In this document: positions 9,426 through 18,186 of the stretch, piece after piece
Layout: each line of letters begins with the position of its first letter
Numbering within the stretch: the stretch's first letter is position 1
Origin: Leptolinea sp.
Lineage (GTDB): Bacteria > Chloroflexota > Anaerolineae > Anaerolineales > Anaerolineaceae
Direction of reading: 5' to 3'
DNA: 64,000 nt
Assembly: GCA_012798535.1 (NCBI GenBank)
Contig: JAAZMZ010000063.1
Span: 1-64,000 of the forward strand
The notes under the pieces: model-generated
What the model saw: only the letters and a program-made list of their open reading frames with translations
Databases searched by the model: none
Told to the model about the DNA's origin: nothing
Made by a program: the position numbers and the translations under genes

Positions 9426-9528
9426 ACAGAAATTATAACCTATGCTGCTCCCCCATCAGATAATCAAATCTCAAAAGCATATAATTATTTATCGGGTGAT
9501 TAATTACGTGACAGATGTGGAGACAGGG

Positions 9529-12486
9529 ATGAAGAGAAAAGTACAGACTGCTGATCCCGGAAGAAAAAAAGAACCATCCTCTCTTTCCAATGAATATTTA
9601 AGTGATCTGACATTACAGAGTTGCTCACATGAAGAGTTGATTAGAGCGTATTCGCATTTACGTGAAGAAAACAACCGCCTGAAAGAAAAGAACGCCAATC
9701 TTTCAAAGAACGAGACTCTTTTCAATCTTCTGACTAATAACTCGCCGGTCACCATCCTGTTTCAAGACAGGGATCTGACTTATGTCTGGATCATCAATCC
9801 AACAGATTGGATCAGGGATGCCCGGATCATCGGCAAGACAGATCAGGCATTTTTTACACCTGATGAAGTCAACAGGATTGTGGCCATTAAGAAAGACCTA
9901 CTGCTAACAGGATTGTCTAGCTCGGTAGAAATTACCAGGATTCAAGAGAATAAGCTCCAATTTTTTCAACTCATCTTTAAAGCCTGGAAAGACGATATCG
10001 GCAATATCATTGGAATTGCCACCTACATCAGAAACATGACCGATGAGCGATTGGTTGAAATGGAACTCTCAAAGCAACTGGAGGGGGAGAAGATCCTGGC
10101 CGAGATTACTTCACAATTCCTGCAAACAGATATTTCACAGACCGTGAAGCAAATCCCTGTGGCATTGAAGAAAATGGCGGGTTATCTGCAGGCAGATATC
10201 GGATTCATCCGCTTCATAGATTCCGAAAACAATATGATCGACAAAGGGTATGACTGGCAAAATCCATCGATGAAACTCGATGATTTTAGGAATTTCAAAA
10301 TCACAAAGTCCCAATTCAAACGCACATTGGACTGGCTGGCATCCAATCAACCGATCTTTGTTCCAGATATCCATGAGATTCCGGAAGAAGCGGAATCAGA
10401 AAGGGTGTTCCTCAAGAAGACCGGAATGGCTTCGTTGGCTCTTCTTCCTATTTTTACATTGGAGCAATTTTCCGGCTATATCGGTTTTGGTGCAAGGAAA
10501 TCACACCCATTCTGGTCTGAACGAGAAAAAGGTCTGTTGGATCTATTTCGTTCATTGATCACTAGCGTTATTGAATGGCAAAAAAGAGAAGAGGACTACA
10601 ACGAGAGTCGTGAGCTTTATCATCGAGTTCTTGAATTATCGTCCAACGCTATCTTCCTCATCCAGGAAAAAAATCTTCTTTATACAAATCCGACCGGTGC
10701 AATGATCCTGGGATATCGGGGAGCGCAGGAGATCATCGGAAAACCTTTTGAAGAAGTAATGCCTCAAGAAATGGTACAGGATTTCAGACAGCGGTATCAA
10801 CAACAATTAAGAAACAATCAGGTTTTTATGGCTGAAATTATCTGGCAGACAAAAGAAAACCAAATAAAAGAATTTGAGTTCAGTTCCCTTCCGCTTGTCA
10901 TCCAGGGAAAGAAGGCCTTCTTGACTGAAGGTGTGGATATCACTCATCGTAAAAAGATCGAAAAGGAAATTGAGGATAACCGCCGATTCCTTAACGATAT
11001 TCTAGATATTACACCTCTGGCTACTTACGTTTTCGATCACAGAGAAGATCGTATTAATTTTATTAATCGTGCCACGGTGAATACCCTTGGATTAACAATG
11101 GATGAACTCATGGCATTGGATCGGTCAAAAATCAGGACGAGGTTTCACCCGGATGACCGAAAACGCGTGAATGATATCTACTCGCAATTAGTCAAAACAC
11201 CCATAGGGCAGGTCATTGAAGGGGAATTTCGCTGGATCAGGCCGGATGGAGAGATTCTCTACTTGCATTCCTACCACACTGCTATCTCAAAAACTCCTGA
11301 AGGAGATACTCTTCACAGTCTTTCTGTATTACAGGATATCACCGAGATAAAGAAAGCCCAGCTCGAATTAAAACAGAGCGAAGATCTTTATCGCAAACTG
11401 GTGGAAAATATCCCCGGGGCGGTGTATCATGCTTTGTGTGATGAAAATTTCACGATGGTCTATTTATCCGATTATTACTCGAAACTGACATCAATCGATA
11501 CTGACGCAATCATCAACAATAAGGAAACCACCTGGGTGGATCAGGTACATCCTGAAGACCGGGAAAGACTTTTCACGGAGATTAATAAGGCCATCACCAG
11601 TTCCACCCCATTCGAAGTCGAATATCGTTTGAGAAAAGCAGACGGTGAATATATTTGGGTAGCAGATAACGGCTGTATCATCCTGGATGAGAATAAAAAA
11701 AACAGTTTTATAAGTGGCATCGTTACTGATATTACTGCCAGAAAACGTGATTTTGAAGCTGTCCAAAGGTTGTCGCAGGAAAATTTGCACCTGTTGGCTC
11801 AAGCCCGGCATGATGCTGAAACCAAGACTTTGCTTCTGAATGAGGTAAATCACAGGGTAAAAAACAATATCGCCTCCATAATCGGATTGATAGAAATGGA
11901 GAGGGACCGCCAGATCAATTCCACATCCGATTTCCAGGAAGCGCTGGATAGCATACGGACAAGGATCAACGGTCTGGCAGCCGTCCATGATATCCTCTCG
12001 TCCAATCAATGGTCGCCGGTCAAATTGGACCTGTTCATCCGCAAAGTGGTTGAAAATGCGGCGGCTTCTTCACCAATTGGACGAAAAGTAGCCATTTCCA
12101 TTCATTCTCATGAAAAGAACATCTGGATTAATTCACGCCAGGCCACTGCCCTGGCACTCATACTAAACGAGCTCACGACAAATTCGATCAGGCACGCGTT
12201 TGCCAATCGTCCGAATGGCACGATTACCATTACCTTCAGGCGGGAATCAAAAGCGACCAATCAAATCCGAATCTGTTATGCCGATGACGGACCCGGCTGG
12301 CCGGATGTTATATTATCGGGAGAAGGTGGCAATGTTGGGATGCAGGTGATCCGTTTAAGTGCCATTAGCCCGTTATATGGAGATATCAAACTCGAGAACC
12401 GGAATGGTGCAGTGGCCATCATCACATTTAACCTGGTCTCGCAGCAGGAGATGTTCAAATCCACAACAAATGGTAACGCTCTCTGA
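9529..12486 (+). CDS. Soluble PAS/GAF sensor histidine kinase (HisKA_2 type)
   Basis: About 985 residues from ATG 9529, which has GGAG six bases upstream. An in-frame ATG at 9442 exists but has no ribosome site, and a TATAAT (9480-9485) lies between the two. Order: short coiled coil, PAS (~45-150), GAF (~185-330), three further PAS/PAC units (~350-740), HisKA_2 with the phospho-acceptor His in NEVNHRVKNN (~790), then an HATPase with LILNELTTNSIRHAF, ADDGPGW and GGNVGMQ. No transmembrane segment, so it senses cytoplasmic signals. HisKA_2 kinases usually phosphorylate separate receivers; none is adjacent. Its stop codon touches the convergent tRNA-Thr. Confidence 0.9.
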   Translation: MKRKVQTADPGRKKEPSSLSNEYLSDLTLQSCSHEELIRAYSHLREENNRLKEKNANLSKNETLFNLLTNNSPVTILFQDRDLTYVWIINPTDWIRDARIIGKTDQAFFTPDEVNRIVAIKKDLLLTGLSSSVEITRIQENKLQFFQLIFKAWKDDIGNIIGIATYIRNMTDERLVEMELSKQLEGEKILAEITSQFLQTDISQTVKQIPVALKKMAGYLQADIGFIRFIDSENNMIDKGYDWQNPSMKLDDFRNFKITKSQFKRTLDWLASNQPIFVPDIHEIPEEAESERVFLKKTGMASLALLPIFTLEQFSGYIGFGARKSHPFWSEREKGLLDLFRSLITSVIEWQKREEDYNESRELYHRVLELSSNAIFLIQEKNLLYTNPTGAMILGYRGAQEIIGKPFEEVMPQEMVQDFRQRYQQQLRNNQVFMAEIIWQTKENQIKEFEFSSLPLVIQGKKAFLTEGVDITHRKKIEKEIEDNRRFLNDILDITPLATYVFDHREDRINFINRATVNTLGLTMDELMALDRSKIRTRFHPDDRKRVNDIYSQLVKTPIGQVIEGEFRWIRPDGEILYLHSYHTAISKTPEGDTLHSLSVLQDITEIKKAQLELKQSEDLYRKLVENIPGAVYHALCDENFTMVYLSDYYSKLTSIDTDAIINNKETTWVDQVHPEDRERLFTEINKAITSSTPFEVEYRLRKADGEYIWVADNGCIILDENKKNSFISGIVTDITARKRDFEAVQRLSQENLHLLAQARHDAETKTLLLNEVNHRVKNNIASIIGLIEMERDRQINSTSDFQEALDSIRTRINGLAAVHDILSSNQWSPVKLDLFIRKVVENAAASSPIGRKVAISIHSHEKNIWINSRQATALALILNELTTNSIRHAFANRPNGTITITFRRESKATNQIRICYADDGPGWPDVILSGEGGNVGMQVIRLSAISPLYGDIKLENRNGAVAIITFNLVSQQEMFKSTTNGNAL

Positions 12487-12558
12487 GCCACCGATGGGAA
12501 TCGGACCCATGACCTGGCGTTTACGAAACGTCTGCTCTACCAACTGAGCTACGGTGGC
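12486..12558 (-). tRNA. tRNA-Thr (anticodon CGU)
   Basis: 73-nt cloverleaf on the minus strand. The acceptor stem GCCACCG/CGGTGGC is perfect, the D arm GCTC...GAGC and the T arm ATGGG/CCCAT are intact, and the anticodon loop TTCGTAA gives CGT. The second anticodon-stem pair is an A-C mismatch. No CCA is encoded. A promoter lies just upstream. Confidence 0.93.
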
Positions 12559-12567
12559 GTGGGTGAG

Positions 12568-12597
12568 ATTATACCAAACCAGACTGAGAAAATACAA
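12568..12597 (-). promoter_or_regulatory. Sigma-70-type promoter of tRNA-Thr
   Basis: On the minus strand, -35 TTGTAT (12592-12597) and -10 TATAAT (12568-12573) are separated by 18 nt. The -10 box ends 10 nt before the tRNA 5' end. Confidence 0.7.
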
Positions 12598-12605
12598 TAC
12601 AATTC

Positions 12606-13892
12606 ATGAATATGCGTATCGCCATGCTTTCTTATCATACCTGTCCACTGGCCACTCTGGGTGGAAAGGACACCGGTGGAATGAATGTGTACGTCCGGGA
12701 ACTGACCACCCACCTTGGCCGGGCAGGTGTGCATGTCGATGTATTCACCCGGTCACAGGATGAGCATGTACCGCATGTTTTGCATGACCTCGGGTACGGG
12801 AATCGCGTCGTTCACATTCCTGCCGGTCCTGAAATTCCCCTTCCAAAAAAGCAGCTTTCCACATACATTCCGGACTTCACAAAAAGTGTTCTGGAATTCG
12901 CCCGTGAAAAATGCCTGGGATATGACATCCTGCACAGCCACTATTGGATGTCTGGATTGAGCGCCATCGCGCTCAAAGAACAATGGAATATCCCGGTGAT
13001 CAACATGTTCCACACACTTGGATTGATGAAAAATCGAATCGCGAAGAGCGCAGGAGAGATCGAAGGGGAATACCGCATCGATGGAGAACGTAAGGTCATT
13101 CGCGAAGCCGACCGCCTGGTGGCGGCCACACTGGCCGAACGCGCCCAGTTGGAATTCCTGTATCAGGCGGAAACAGCGAAGATTGCCGTCGTCCCCCCCG
13201 GTGTGGATCTCGCGCGGTTTTATCCCATCTCCCGGGATGAGGCAAAGGCTGTGATCGGGGTTCCCAAAAATGACAGAATGATTCTGTTTGTAGGCCGCAT
13301 TGAACCTTTGAAAGGCCTGGAGACTCTATTAAGAGCGTTGGCTTTGCTGCGCGAAAGGAATCAAGGAAATTGCTGCCCGATGTATCTGGTTGTCATCGGC
13401 GGTGATCCGGATGAATCACCGGAAACAATGAACGCAGAGATGTCTCGGTTGTTCGCACTCCGAGACGAGTTGAATCTTCAACAAATGGTCATATTTCTCG
13501 GAAAACGGGCTCAGGATACTCTGCCCTATTATTATTCGGCTGCCGAAATGGTGGTTGTGCCATCGTTTTATGAATCTTTTGGAATGGTGGCGCTTGAAGC
13601 GATGGCCTGTGGAACCCCGGTGATTGCTTCCCAGGTGGGAGGCCTGGCCTTTCTGGTGCAAGATGGTATCACCGGGTTTGTCGTGCCGGATGGCGACCAC
13701 CAGGCCTTATTTAACCGTCTAGTTCTGCTCTCAACTGATCACGAGTTGTGCGCAAAGCTGGGGGAACAGGCAGCCAGCCTTGCCCGGTCGTATGACTGGG
13801 AGATCATAACAAACCAGATCATCCGACTCTATGATGATACATTGAAGAATCCAGTTCCAGATCAACCTGGATTGCATTTGGAAACACATTGA
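12606..13892 (+). CDS. Family 4 glycosyltransferase (MshA / sucrose-phosphate synthase-like)
   Basis: 428 residues, GT-B fold. The N-terminal half starts MRIAMLSYHTCPLATLGG with the GGMNVYVRELTTHL loop characteristic of MshA and sucrose-phosphate-synthase-like enzymes, then DILHSHYWMSGL. The C-terminal half has VPPGVDLARFYP, LFVGRIEPLKGLETLLRA and the nucleotide-sugar E-x7-E motif in PSFYESFGMVALEAMACG. Start ATG 12606 or 12612. The acceptor cannot be assigned: mycothiol-type, sucrose-type or lipid glycosylation are all possible. It stands alone, convergent with dinB. Confidence 0.85.
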   Translation: MNMRIAMLSYHTCPLATLGGKDTGGMNVYVRELTTHLGRAGVHVDVFTRSQDEHVPHVLHDLGYGNRVVHIPAGPEIPLPKKQLSTYIPDFTKSVLEFAREKCLGYDILHSHYWMSGLSAIALKEQWNIPVINMFHTLGLMKNRIAKSAGEIEGEYRIDGERKVIREADRLVAATLAERAQLEFLYQAETAKIAVVPPGVDLARFYPISRDEAKAVIGVPKNDRMILFVGRIEPLKGLETLLRALALLRERNQGNCCPMYLVVIGGDPDESPETMNAEMSRLFALRDELNLQQMVIFLGKRAQDTLPYYYSAAEMVVVPSFYESFGMVALEAMACGTPVIASQVGGLAFLVQDGITGFVVPDGDHQALFNRLVLLSTDHELCAKLGEQAASLARSYDWEIITNQIIRLYDDTLKNPVPDQPGLHLETH

Positions 13893-13913
13893 AGATTACT
13901 TCTTCTTTTTCTT

Positions 13914-15101
13914 TTATTCATAATCTTCGATCTCAAATCCCCGATAGACGATCTTCTCTCCAAAACGTTGACGTAATTGATCCACAGAGCGCAGGAGTCT
14001 ATCCTCACGGTTCCTGTCCGTATCCAGCAGATTCATTTGAACCGGACCTCTTGCCAGTTGAGTTGAACCAACACCAATCAACCTGACCTTCTCCCCTTCC
14101 GGCCAGATTCCCTTGAAAAGATCGATGGCCGTCTGGATAATGACAGAATCGTGGTTCGTGGGAACAGCAAGGGAAACCTGCCGGGTATGTGTTTCAAAAT
14201 TTTGCCAGCGAATCTTCAATCGGATCGTTTTTGCCGTGAAACCCTGTTGCCTCAATTGACTGCCCACCTGGCAAGCCAGACGTCTGATGGTTTGGATCAA
14301 CATTTGTCCGTCATTGATATCCTTCGCAAAGGTAATCTCCTGGCTGATTGATTTCGCTTCGTGATCCACTCCAACCGGTCGATTATCTATCCCACGGGCG
14401 CGCTGATATAATTCCAATCCGCTCTGGCCAAAATGCCGGCGCAATTCATCAGGTGTGCACTGAGCGATATCACCAATTTTATGAAGCCCTATAGCCACCA
14501 GGCGTTCTGCGGTTTTAGGTCCCACACCCCAGAGAGCCTCAACAGGCAAAGGAGCCAGAAATACCGCTTCCTCTCCGGGTTCCACAACAGTAATGGCATT
14601 GGGAGGTGTTGGATCCTGATGATTATGTTTGCCAAAATCGTTGGCGATCTTGGCAACCAGCATATTGGTGGCGGCTCCAATCGAACAGGGCAGATTTGTT
14701 TCAGTATTGATCCGCGACTGAAGCTTCCTGGCAATTTGCAGCGGAGTCTGAGGTAAGTCGCTGACATCCATGAATGCTTCATCTATAGAGAGGATTTCGA
14801 CCAGCGGTGAAAAATCACCGATTATGCCCATTACCTTTCTTGACATCTCCTCATAGTTTGAATGCCGTGAAGAGATCAAGAGTAGATGCGGACAGAGGCG
14901 CAGAGCCCGTGCGGAGGGCATAGCGGAATGAACACCAAATTTTCGGGCAGCATAAGATGCCGTGGAAATGACTCCCCTGCTGCCAGGCTGGCCGCCAACA
15001 GCAAATGCTTTACCCTTTAAGGATGGATCCTGCAATTCTTCGACAGAACAGAAGAAAGCATCCAGATCCATATGCAAAATCTTCCGAACGTTCACGATCA
15101 C
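13914..15101 (-). CDS. dinB: DNA polymerase IV (Y-family translesion polymerase)
   Basis: 395 residues. Palm motifs: KILHMDLDAFFCSVEEL carries the first catalytic Asp, and LSIDEAFMDVS the second Asp/Glu pair near residue 115. A helix-hairpin-helix (ALWGVGPKTAERLVAIGL) and a little-finger domain follow. The C-terminus has no clear beta-clamp motif that I can pick out with certainty. It performs error-prone bypass synthesis. No LexA-like box was recognised upstream. Confidence 0.93.
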   Translation of the reverse strand: MIVNVRKILHMDLDAFFCSVEELQDPSLKGKAFAVGGQPGSRGVISTASYAARKFGVHSAMPSARALRLCPHLLLISSRHSNYEEMSRKVMGIIGDFSPLVEILSIDEAFMDVSDLPQTPLQIARKLQSRINTETNLPCSIGAATNMLVAKIANDFGKHNHQDPTPPNAITVVEPGEEAVFLAPLPVEALWGVGPKTAERLVAIGLHKIGDIAQCTPDELRRHFGQSGLELYQRARGIDNRPVGVDHEAKSISQEITFAKDINDGQMLIQTIRRLACQVGSQLRQQGFTAKTIRLKIRWQNFETHTRQVSLAVPTNHDSVIIQTAIDLFKGIWPEGEKVRLIGVGSTQLARGPVQMNLLDTDRNREDRLLRSVDQLRQRFGEKIVYRGFEIEDYE

Positions 15102-15736
15102 ATGATCCTTTATTTGAAATTAGCAAGTCTAAACCTGATTTTGTTCATCACTGAAATAGGTGTTGGCACCGTGGAAGTTCGATAGGGGAATCTGTCAGAG
15201 GATTCGTACCCTCACTCGCTGTTCCATTGGCACCCTGTACGATCCGGTCATCAGGAATTTTCAGCGAAAGAGAAAGTTGCTTCCCCAACTCCCGGGCGAT
15301 CTTGACCTGTTCAGGTTGAAGATGAAAAACAACGATCTTTTAGGCTGAATTAAGTTCATCGGTGAGCTGAAGATCATCCTTTTTATTTATATTATAGAAA
15401 TATTGTACCATATAGAGAGTCCCGAGAGATCATAAATAGTACAAGGGCTTGAACTATGTTGTAAAATGATAGATACAAAAGCCGTCCCTAATATATTCGC
15501 ATTCTGATAATACAGGTTGATATGCAAATCGGCTTTTTAAGCAAAATGACAGGTATGAATTATGTAAAACCGGAATTTGCCCGCTCCGATTGAATGGATG
15601 CGGGTTGTTTTTTCTTAGATGATCTCAGAACCTTAATACATCCCCAAAATATCATGAGGTTTGTGCTCTGCGGTTTCCGATCTCATCCGGCAGTACTACT
15701 TCCCAGACCAACAACGAGACCACGACTAATTGGAGG
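15102..15736. other. Long intergenic stretch with structured leader-like DNA
   Basis: 635 bp without a supported gene. On the minus strand a ~60-codon open stretch (about 15150-15340) reads KIVVFHLQPEQVKIARELG with more coherent residues, but an in-frame TAA precedes it and no start is credible; it may be gene debris. Nearer the next gene, an 8-bp stem AAAAGCCG (15477-15484)/CGGCTTTT (15530-15537) and a terminator-like hairpin (15580-15614) lie upstream of the NuoE-NuoF gene. Confidence 0.5.
15580..15614 (+). terminator. Terminator-like hairpin in the leader of the NuoE-NuoF gene
   Basis: Arms CCCGCTCC (15580-15587) and GGATGCGGG (15596-15604, one bulged T) are followed by TTGTTTTTTC. No plus-strand gene ends here, so it is either an attenuator of the gene starting at 15737 or the end of a small RNA. 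Confidence 0.55.
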
Positions 15737-17479
15737 TTGGGTATGGAAAACTCAGATACCATTATCCTTCCAGAATTATCCATGTTCTTCAGTACCATGT
15801 TTTCCCAATCGGGGGATGGGCAATCGTCTTTGCTGCCATGTTTACATGCGGCTCAAGACCTTTACGGTTATATTCCGGAAAAAGCAATTGACGAGATCTC
15901 CAAAAACCTTCAAATTCCAATCGAAAAGATTCTAGAAGTCATTAATTATTTTCCGTTATTCTTCACCAGACCGGTAAGCAAGACGATATTGCATGTATGC
16001 AACGATCCCACCTGCAAACTGGCAGGCGCTGATGCTGTTTTCAGAATGATTCACAACAGTGAACTCGGAAATACTGTTCCAGGGGAGACACCAGTTGAGA
16101 AAGCTCCATGCCTGGGGTTGTGTGTGCACACGCCTTCCATTTATATGGATAATGGAATGTTCAAGATTCCCGTGGAGAAAAGGATTCAAATCCGTAATGG
16201 TTTTGGTTCTGTTCATTCAAAAACTACGATCAGGGGAGAGAACAGGCTGATCACCCATCGGTGCGGCACAGGGAAAACAGCGGGATTGATGGAATACTGG
16301 AGCAGCGAGGGTTATCAGGCTCTAAAGAAGGCATTAACCATGTCTGGTGAAAATGTGATTAGCGAGATTAAAATCTCCGGATTGACCGGGCGAGGTGGAG
16401 AATCGCTGATGACAGGGATCAAATGGGAAAAAGCCTTTCAATCCGAACAGAAGATTCGATACCTGGTCTGCAATGCCAGCGAATCGGACCCGATGTCATA
16501 TAAGGATCGGGTGCTGATGGAGGATGATCCTCACAGCCTGCTGGAAGGAATGATCATTGCGGCCTACGCCATCAGAGCGGAACAGGGATTTCTCTATATC
16601 AATGGGGAATACGATACAGCCTATCAGGCTCTTTCCAGGGCGATCACAGATGCCCGGGAAGCCGGCCTGCTTGGCAAAAAAATCCTGGGAAAAGAATTCA
16701 ACTTTGACATCGAACTGAGACGGGGTGCCGGCCGATATGTTTGTGGAGAAGAAACAGCCATACTGGAAGCCATTGAAGGAAAGTGCGGCATACCACGCAA
16801 GAAACCCCCATTTCCGACCTCAATCGGTCTCTTCGGAAAACCGACGGTGATAAACAATGTCGAGACACTTTGCAACGTGCCTGTTATCCTGAGGGTGGAA
16901 GCCAGAAATTATAAAAGGATCGGAACAGAGACATCCAAAGGAACCGTTCTTCTCAGCATGATGGGTGATCTTGTAAATCCTGGTTTGCTGGAGATACCTT
17001 TTGGATTGACCTTTCGGGAATTGATCTTTGCAATCTGTGGGGGAATTCCAACCAATCATGTTTTTCAGGCGGCGATTGTCGGAGGTATAACTGGCAAATT
17101 AATTGACGAGAAAGAACTGGATATCCCAATCTCGCACGAAAATCTCAGGAAAGCAGGTCTCACCCTGGGAGGAGGATCCATAATCGTTCTTGATGATTCT
17201 CGCAATCTGATCAACATTCTTTGCCGCATCAGCAAGTTTCTCGCCGGTGAATCGTGCGGCATTTGTCCATCCTGTGTAAATGGAACCCGGACACAATTCG
17301 AACTATTAAACAAAGCAAAATCGAAACAAATCAGCCCCGAAGATTTGCGGCTTTTTCGGGAAACACTGCACATGATGGAAAAAACATCCATATGCCAACT
17401 GGGAAAGAGAGCCTCACATCTGGCACGATCTGCCTATCAAAAATGGCCAACCCTGTTTTCTCAGACAGTCGGATCATAA
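15737..17479 (+). CDS. NuoE-NuoF fusion: NADH-oxidising diaphorase subunit
   Basis: 580 residues; the start has GGAGG six bases upstream. Residues 1-~165 are a 24-kDa (NuoE-like) domain with [2Fe-2S] cysteines C88, C93, C125 and C129. Residues ~185-560 are the 51-kDa (NuoF-like) domain: FMN/NADH glycine loops GLTGRGGESLMTG and GAGRYVCGEETAILEAIEG, and the 4Fe-4S set CGICPSC plus the Cys in TSICQLG. Such fusions feed NADH electrons to, or take them from, hydrogenases, formate dehydrogenases or other partners (compare HoxF, FdsB, HndC). No partner subunit is nearby, so its complex is unknown. The first FMN loop has ES where AG is usual. Confidence 0.88.
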   Translation: MGMENSDTIILPELSMFFSTMFSQSGDGQSSLLPCLHAAQDLYGYIPEKAIDEISKNLQIPIEKILEVINYFPLFFTRPVSKTILHVCNDPTCKLAGADAVFRMIHNSELGNTVPGETPVEKAPCLGLCVHTPSIYMDNGMFKIPVEKRIQIRNGFGSVHSKTTIRGENRLITHRCGTGKTAGLMEYWSSEGYQALKKALTMSGENVISEIKISGLTGRGGESLMTGIKWEKAFQSEQKIRYLVCNASESDPMSYKDRVLMEDDPHSLLEGMIIAAYAIRAEQGFLYINGEYDTAYQALSRAITDAREAGLLGKKILGKEFNFDIELRRGAGRYVCGEETAILEAIEGKCGIPRKKPPFPTSIGLFGKPTVINNVETLCNVPVILRVEARNYKRIGTETSKGTVLLSMMGDLVNPGLLEIPFGLTFRELIFAICGGIPTNHVFQAAIVGGITGKLIDEKELDIPISHENLRKAGLTLGGGSIIVLDDSRNLINILCRISKFLAGESCGICPSCVNGTRTQFELLNKAKSKQISPEDLRLFRETLHMMEKTSICQLGKRASHLARSAYQKWPTLFSQTVGS

Positions 17480-17599
17480 CCTGGATAATTATAAAAAGAT
17501 AGATTGAACGCCAGCCGTAAATAGGCTGCTCAATCCGTCATTAATGTAACAATCCAATATCCGAATGGGGTATTCAATATCAGGATTCGGATGAACTTG

Positions 17600-17788
17600 T
17601 CAGAGAGAACCCTTCTCCAGTTTCTTTACCAGATCAAGAAACTCATTCCATTCTTCCGTAAAGAAATGAAGGGTGACGTTATTGAGATCGAGGTGGTATG
17701 TGCTCTCACCATCCGGTTCTTCAGCTTTCCAGGCCATATAATTTTCTGTCTCACCTAAAGTCTTTACCATGGGTTCAGTATCTGCCAT
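17600..17788 (-). CDS. Conserved-looking small acidic protein
   Basis: 62 residues, acidic and soluble, with alternating beta-like segments (YHLDLNNVTLHFFTEEWNEFLDLVKKL). A clear ribosome site (TAGGAGA) precedes the ATG at 17788. It lies 14 nt downstream of the 127-residue anchored protein and the AI-2E-type permease on the same strand, so it is probably the third gene of that operon. Function unknown. Confidence 0.6.
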   Translation of the reverse strand: MADTEPMVKTLGETENYMAWKAEEPDGESTYHLDLNNVTLHFFTEEWNEFLDLVKKLEKGSL

Positions 17789-17802
17789 AAAATCTCCTAT
17801 CT

Positions 17803-18186
17803 CTATTTTTGCAGGGGCTTCCAGACATCATCGCCTTCAAGCGAAAGCAAATCAAAAGATTTCGTCGAAGTATTGAAGACGCAAATGTAGTGCCCGCGCA
17901 CAATGATTCCAGACGCATTTGGCGCGTCGACATTGCCTGTTGCCTGATATTGGTTCTTTCCTATTAGGTCAACATCCTGGCTGGAAAATTTCGCTTTAGC
18001 TGGATAACGCAGAGCTGCTTTTACCACTTCCAGGCAACGACCTTCGGCCTTTGATTGCTCACTCATCGAAGAGCCGGCTTTAATAGTATCCGGTACATAT
18101 TGTTGCAGAAAAATAACTGCGCCGATCCCTAGTGCAAGCAGGCCAATTAGTATGAGAAAAAAAAGAACTGGTGAATCCTTCTTCAT
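17803..18186 (-). CDS. Membrane-anchored hypothetical protein
   Basis: 127 residues: a single N-terminal transmembrane helix (~8-28) and an extracytoplasmic domain with two cysteines (GRCLEVV and HYICVF) that could form a disulfide. The core (VVKAALRYPAKAKFSS...YICVFNTSTKSFDLL) resembles small domains found in other exported hypotheticals, but no function is assigned. The ATG overlaps the stop of the permease gene by 4 nt. Confidence 0.65.
   Translation of the reverse strand: MKKDSPVLFFLILIGLLALGIGAVIFLQQYVPDTIKAGSSMSEQSKAEGRCLEVVKAALRYPAKAKFSSQDVDLIGKNQYQATGNVDAPNASGIIVRGHYICVFNTSTKSFDLLSLEGDDVWKPLQK

Noticed and set aside
15150-15420. Minus-strand open stretch with coherent residues (KIVVFHLQPEQVKIARELG...) downstream of a short ATG frame
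   Set aside because: An in-frame TAA separates the two parts, no ribosome site or start fits the second part, and no family is recognised. Possibly gene debris; unlike the TGA at 47761 there is no recoding signal.
17502-17533. Terminator after the NuoE-NuoF gene
   Set aside because: A stem ATTGA/TCAAT with inner CAGCC/GGCTG exists but no T-run follows, so termination is not supported.
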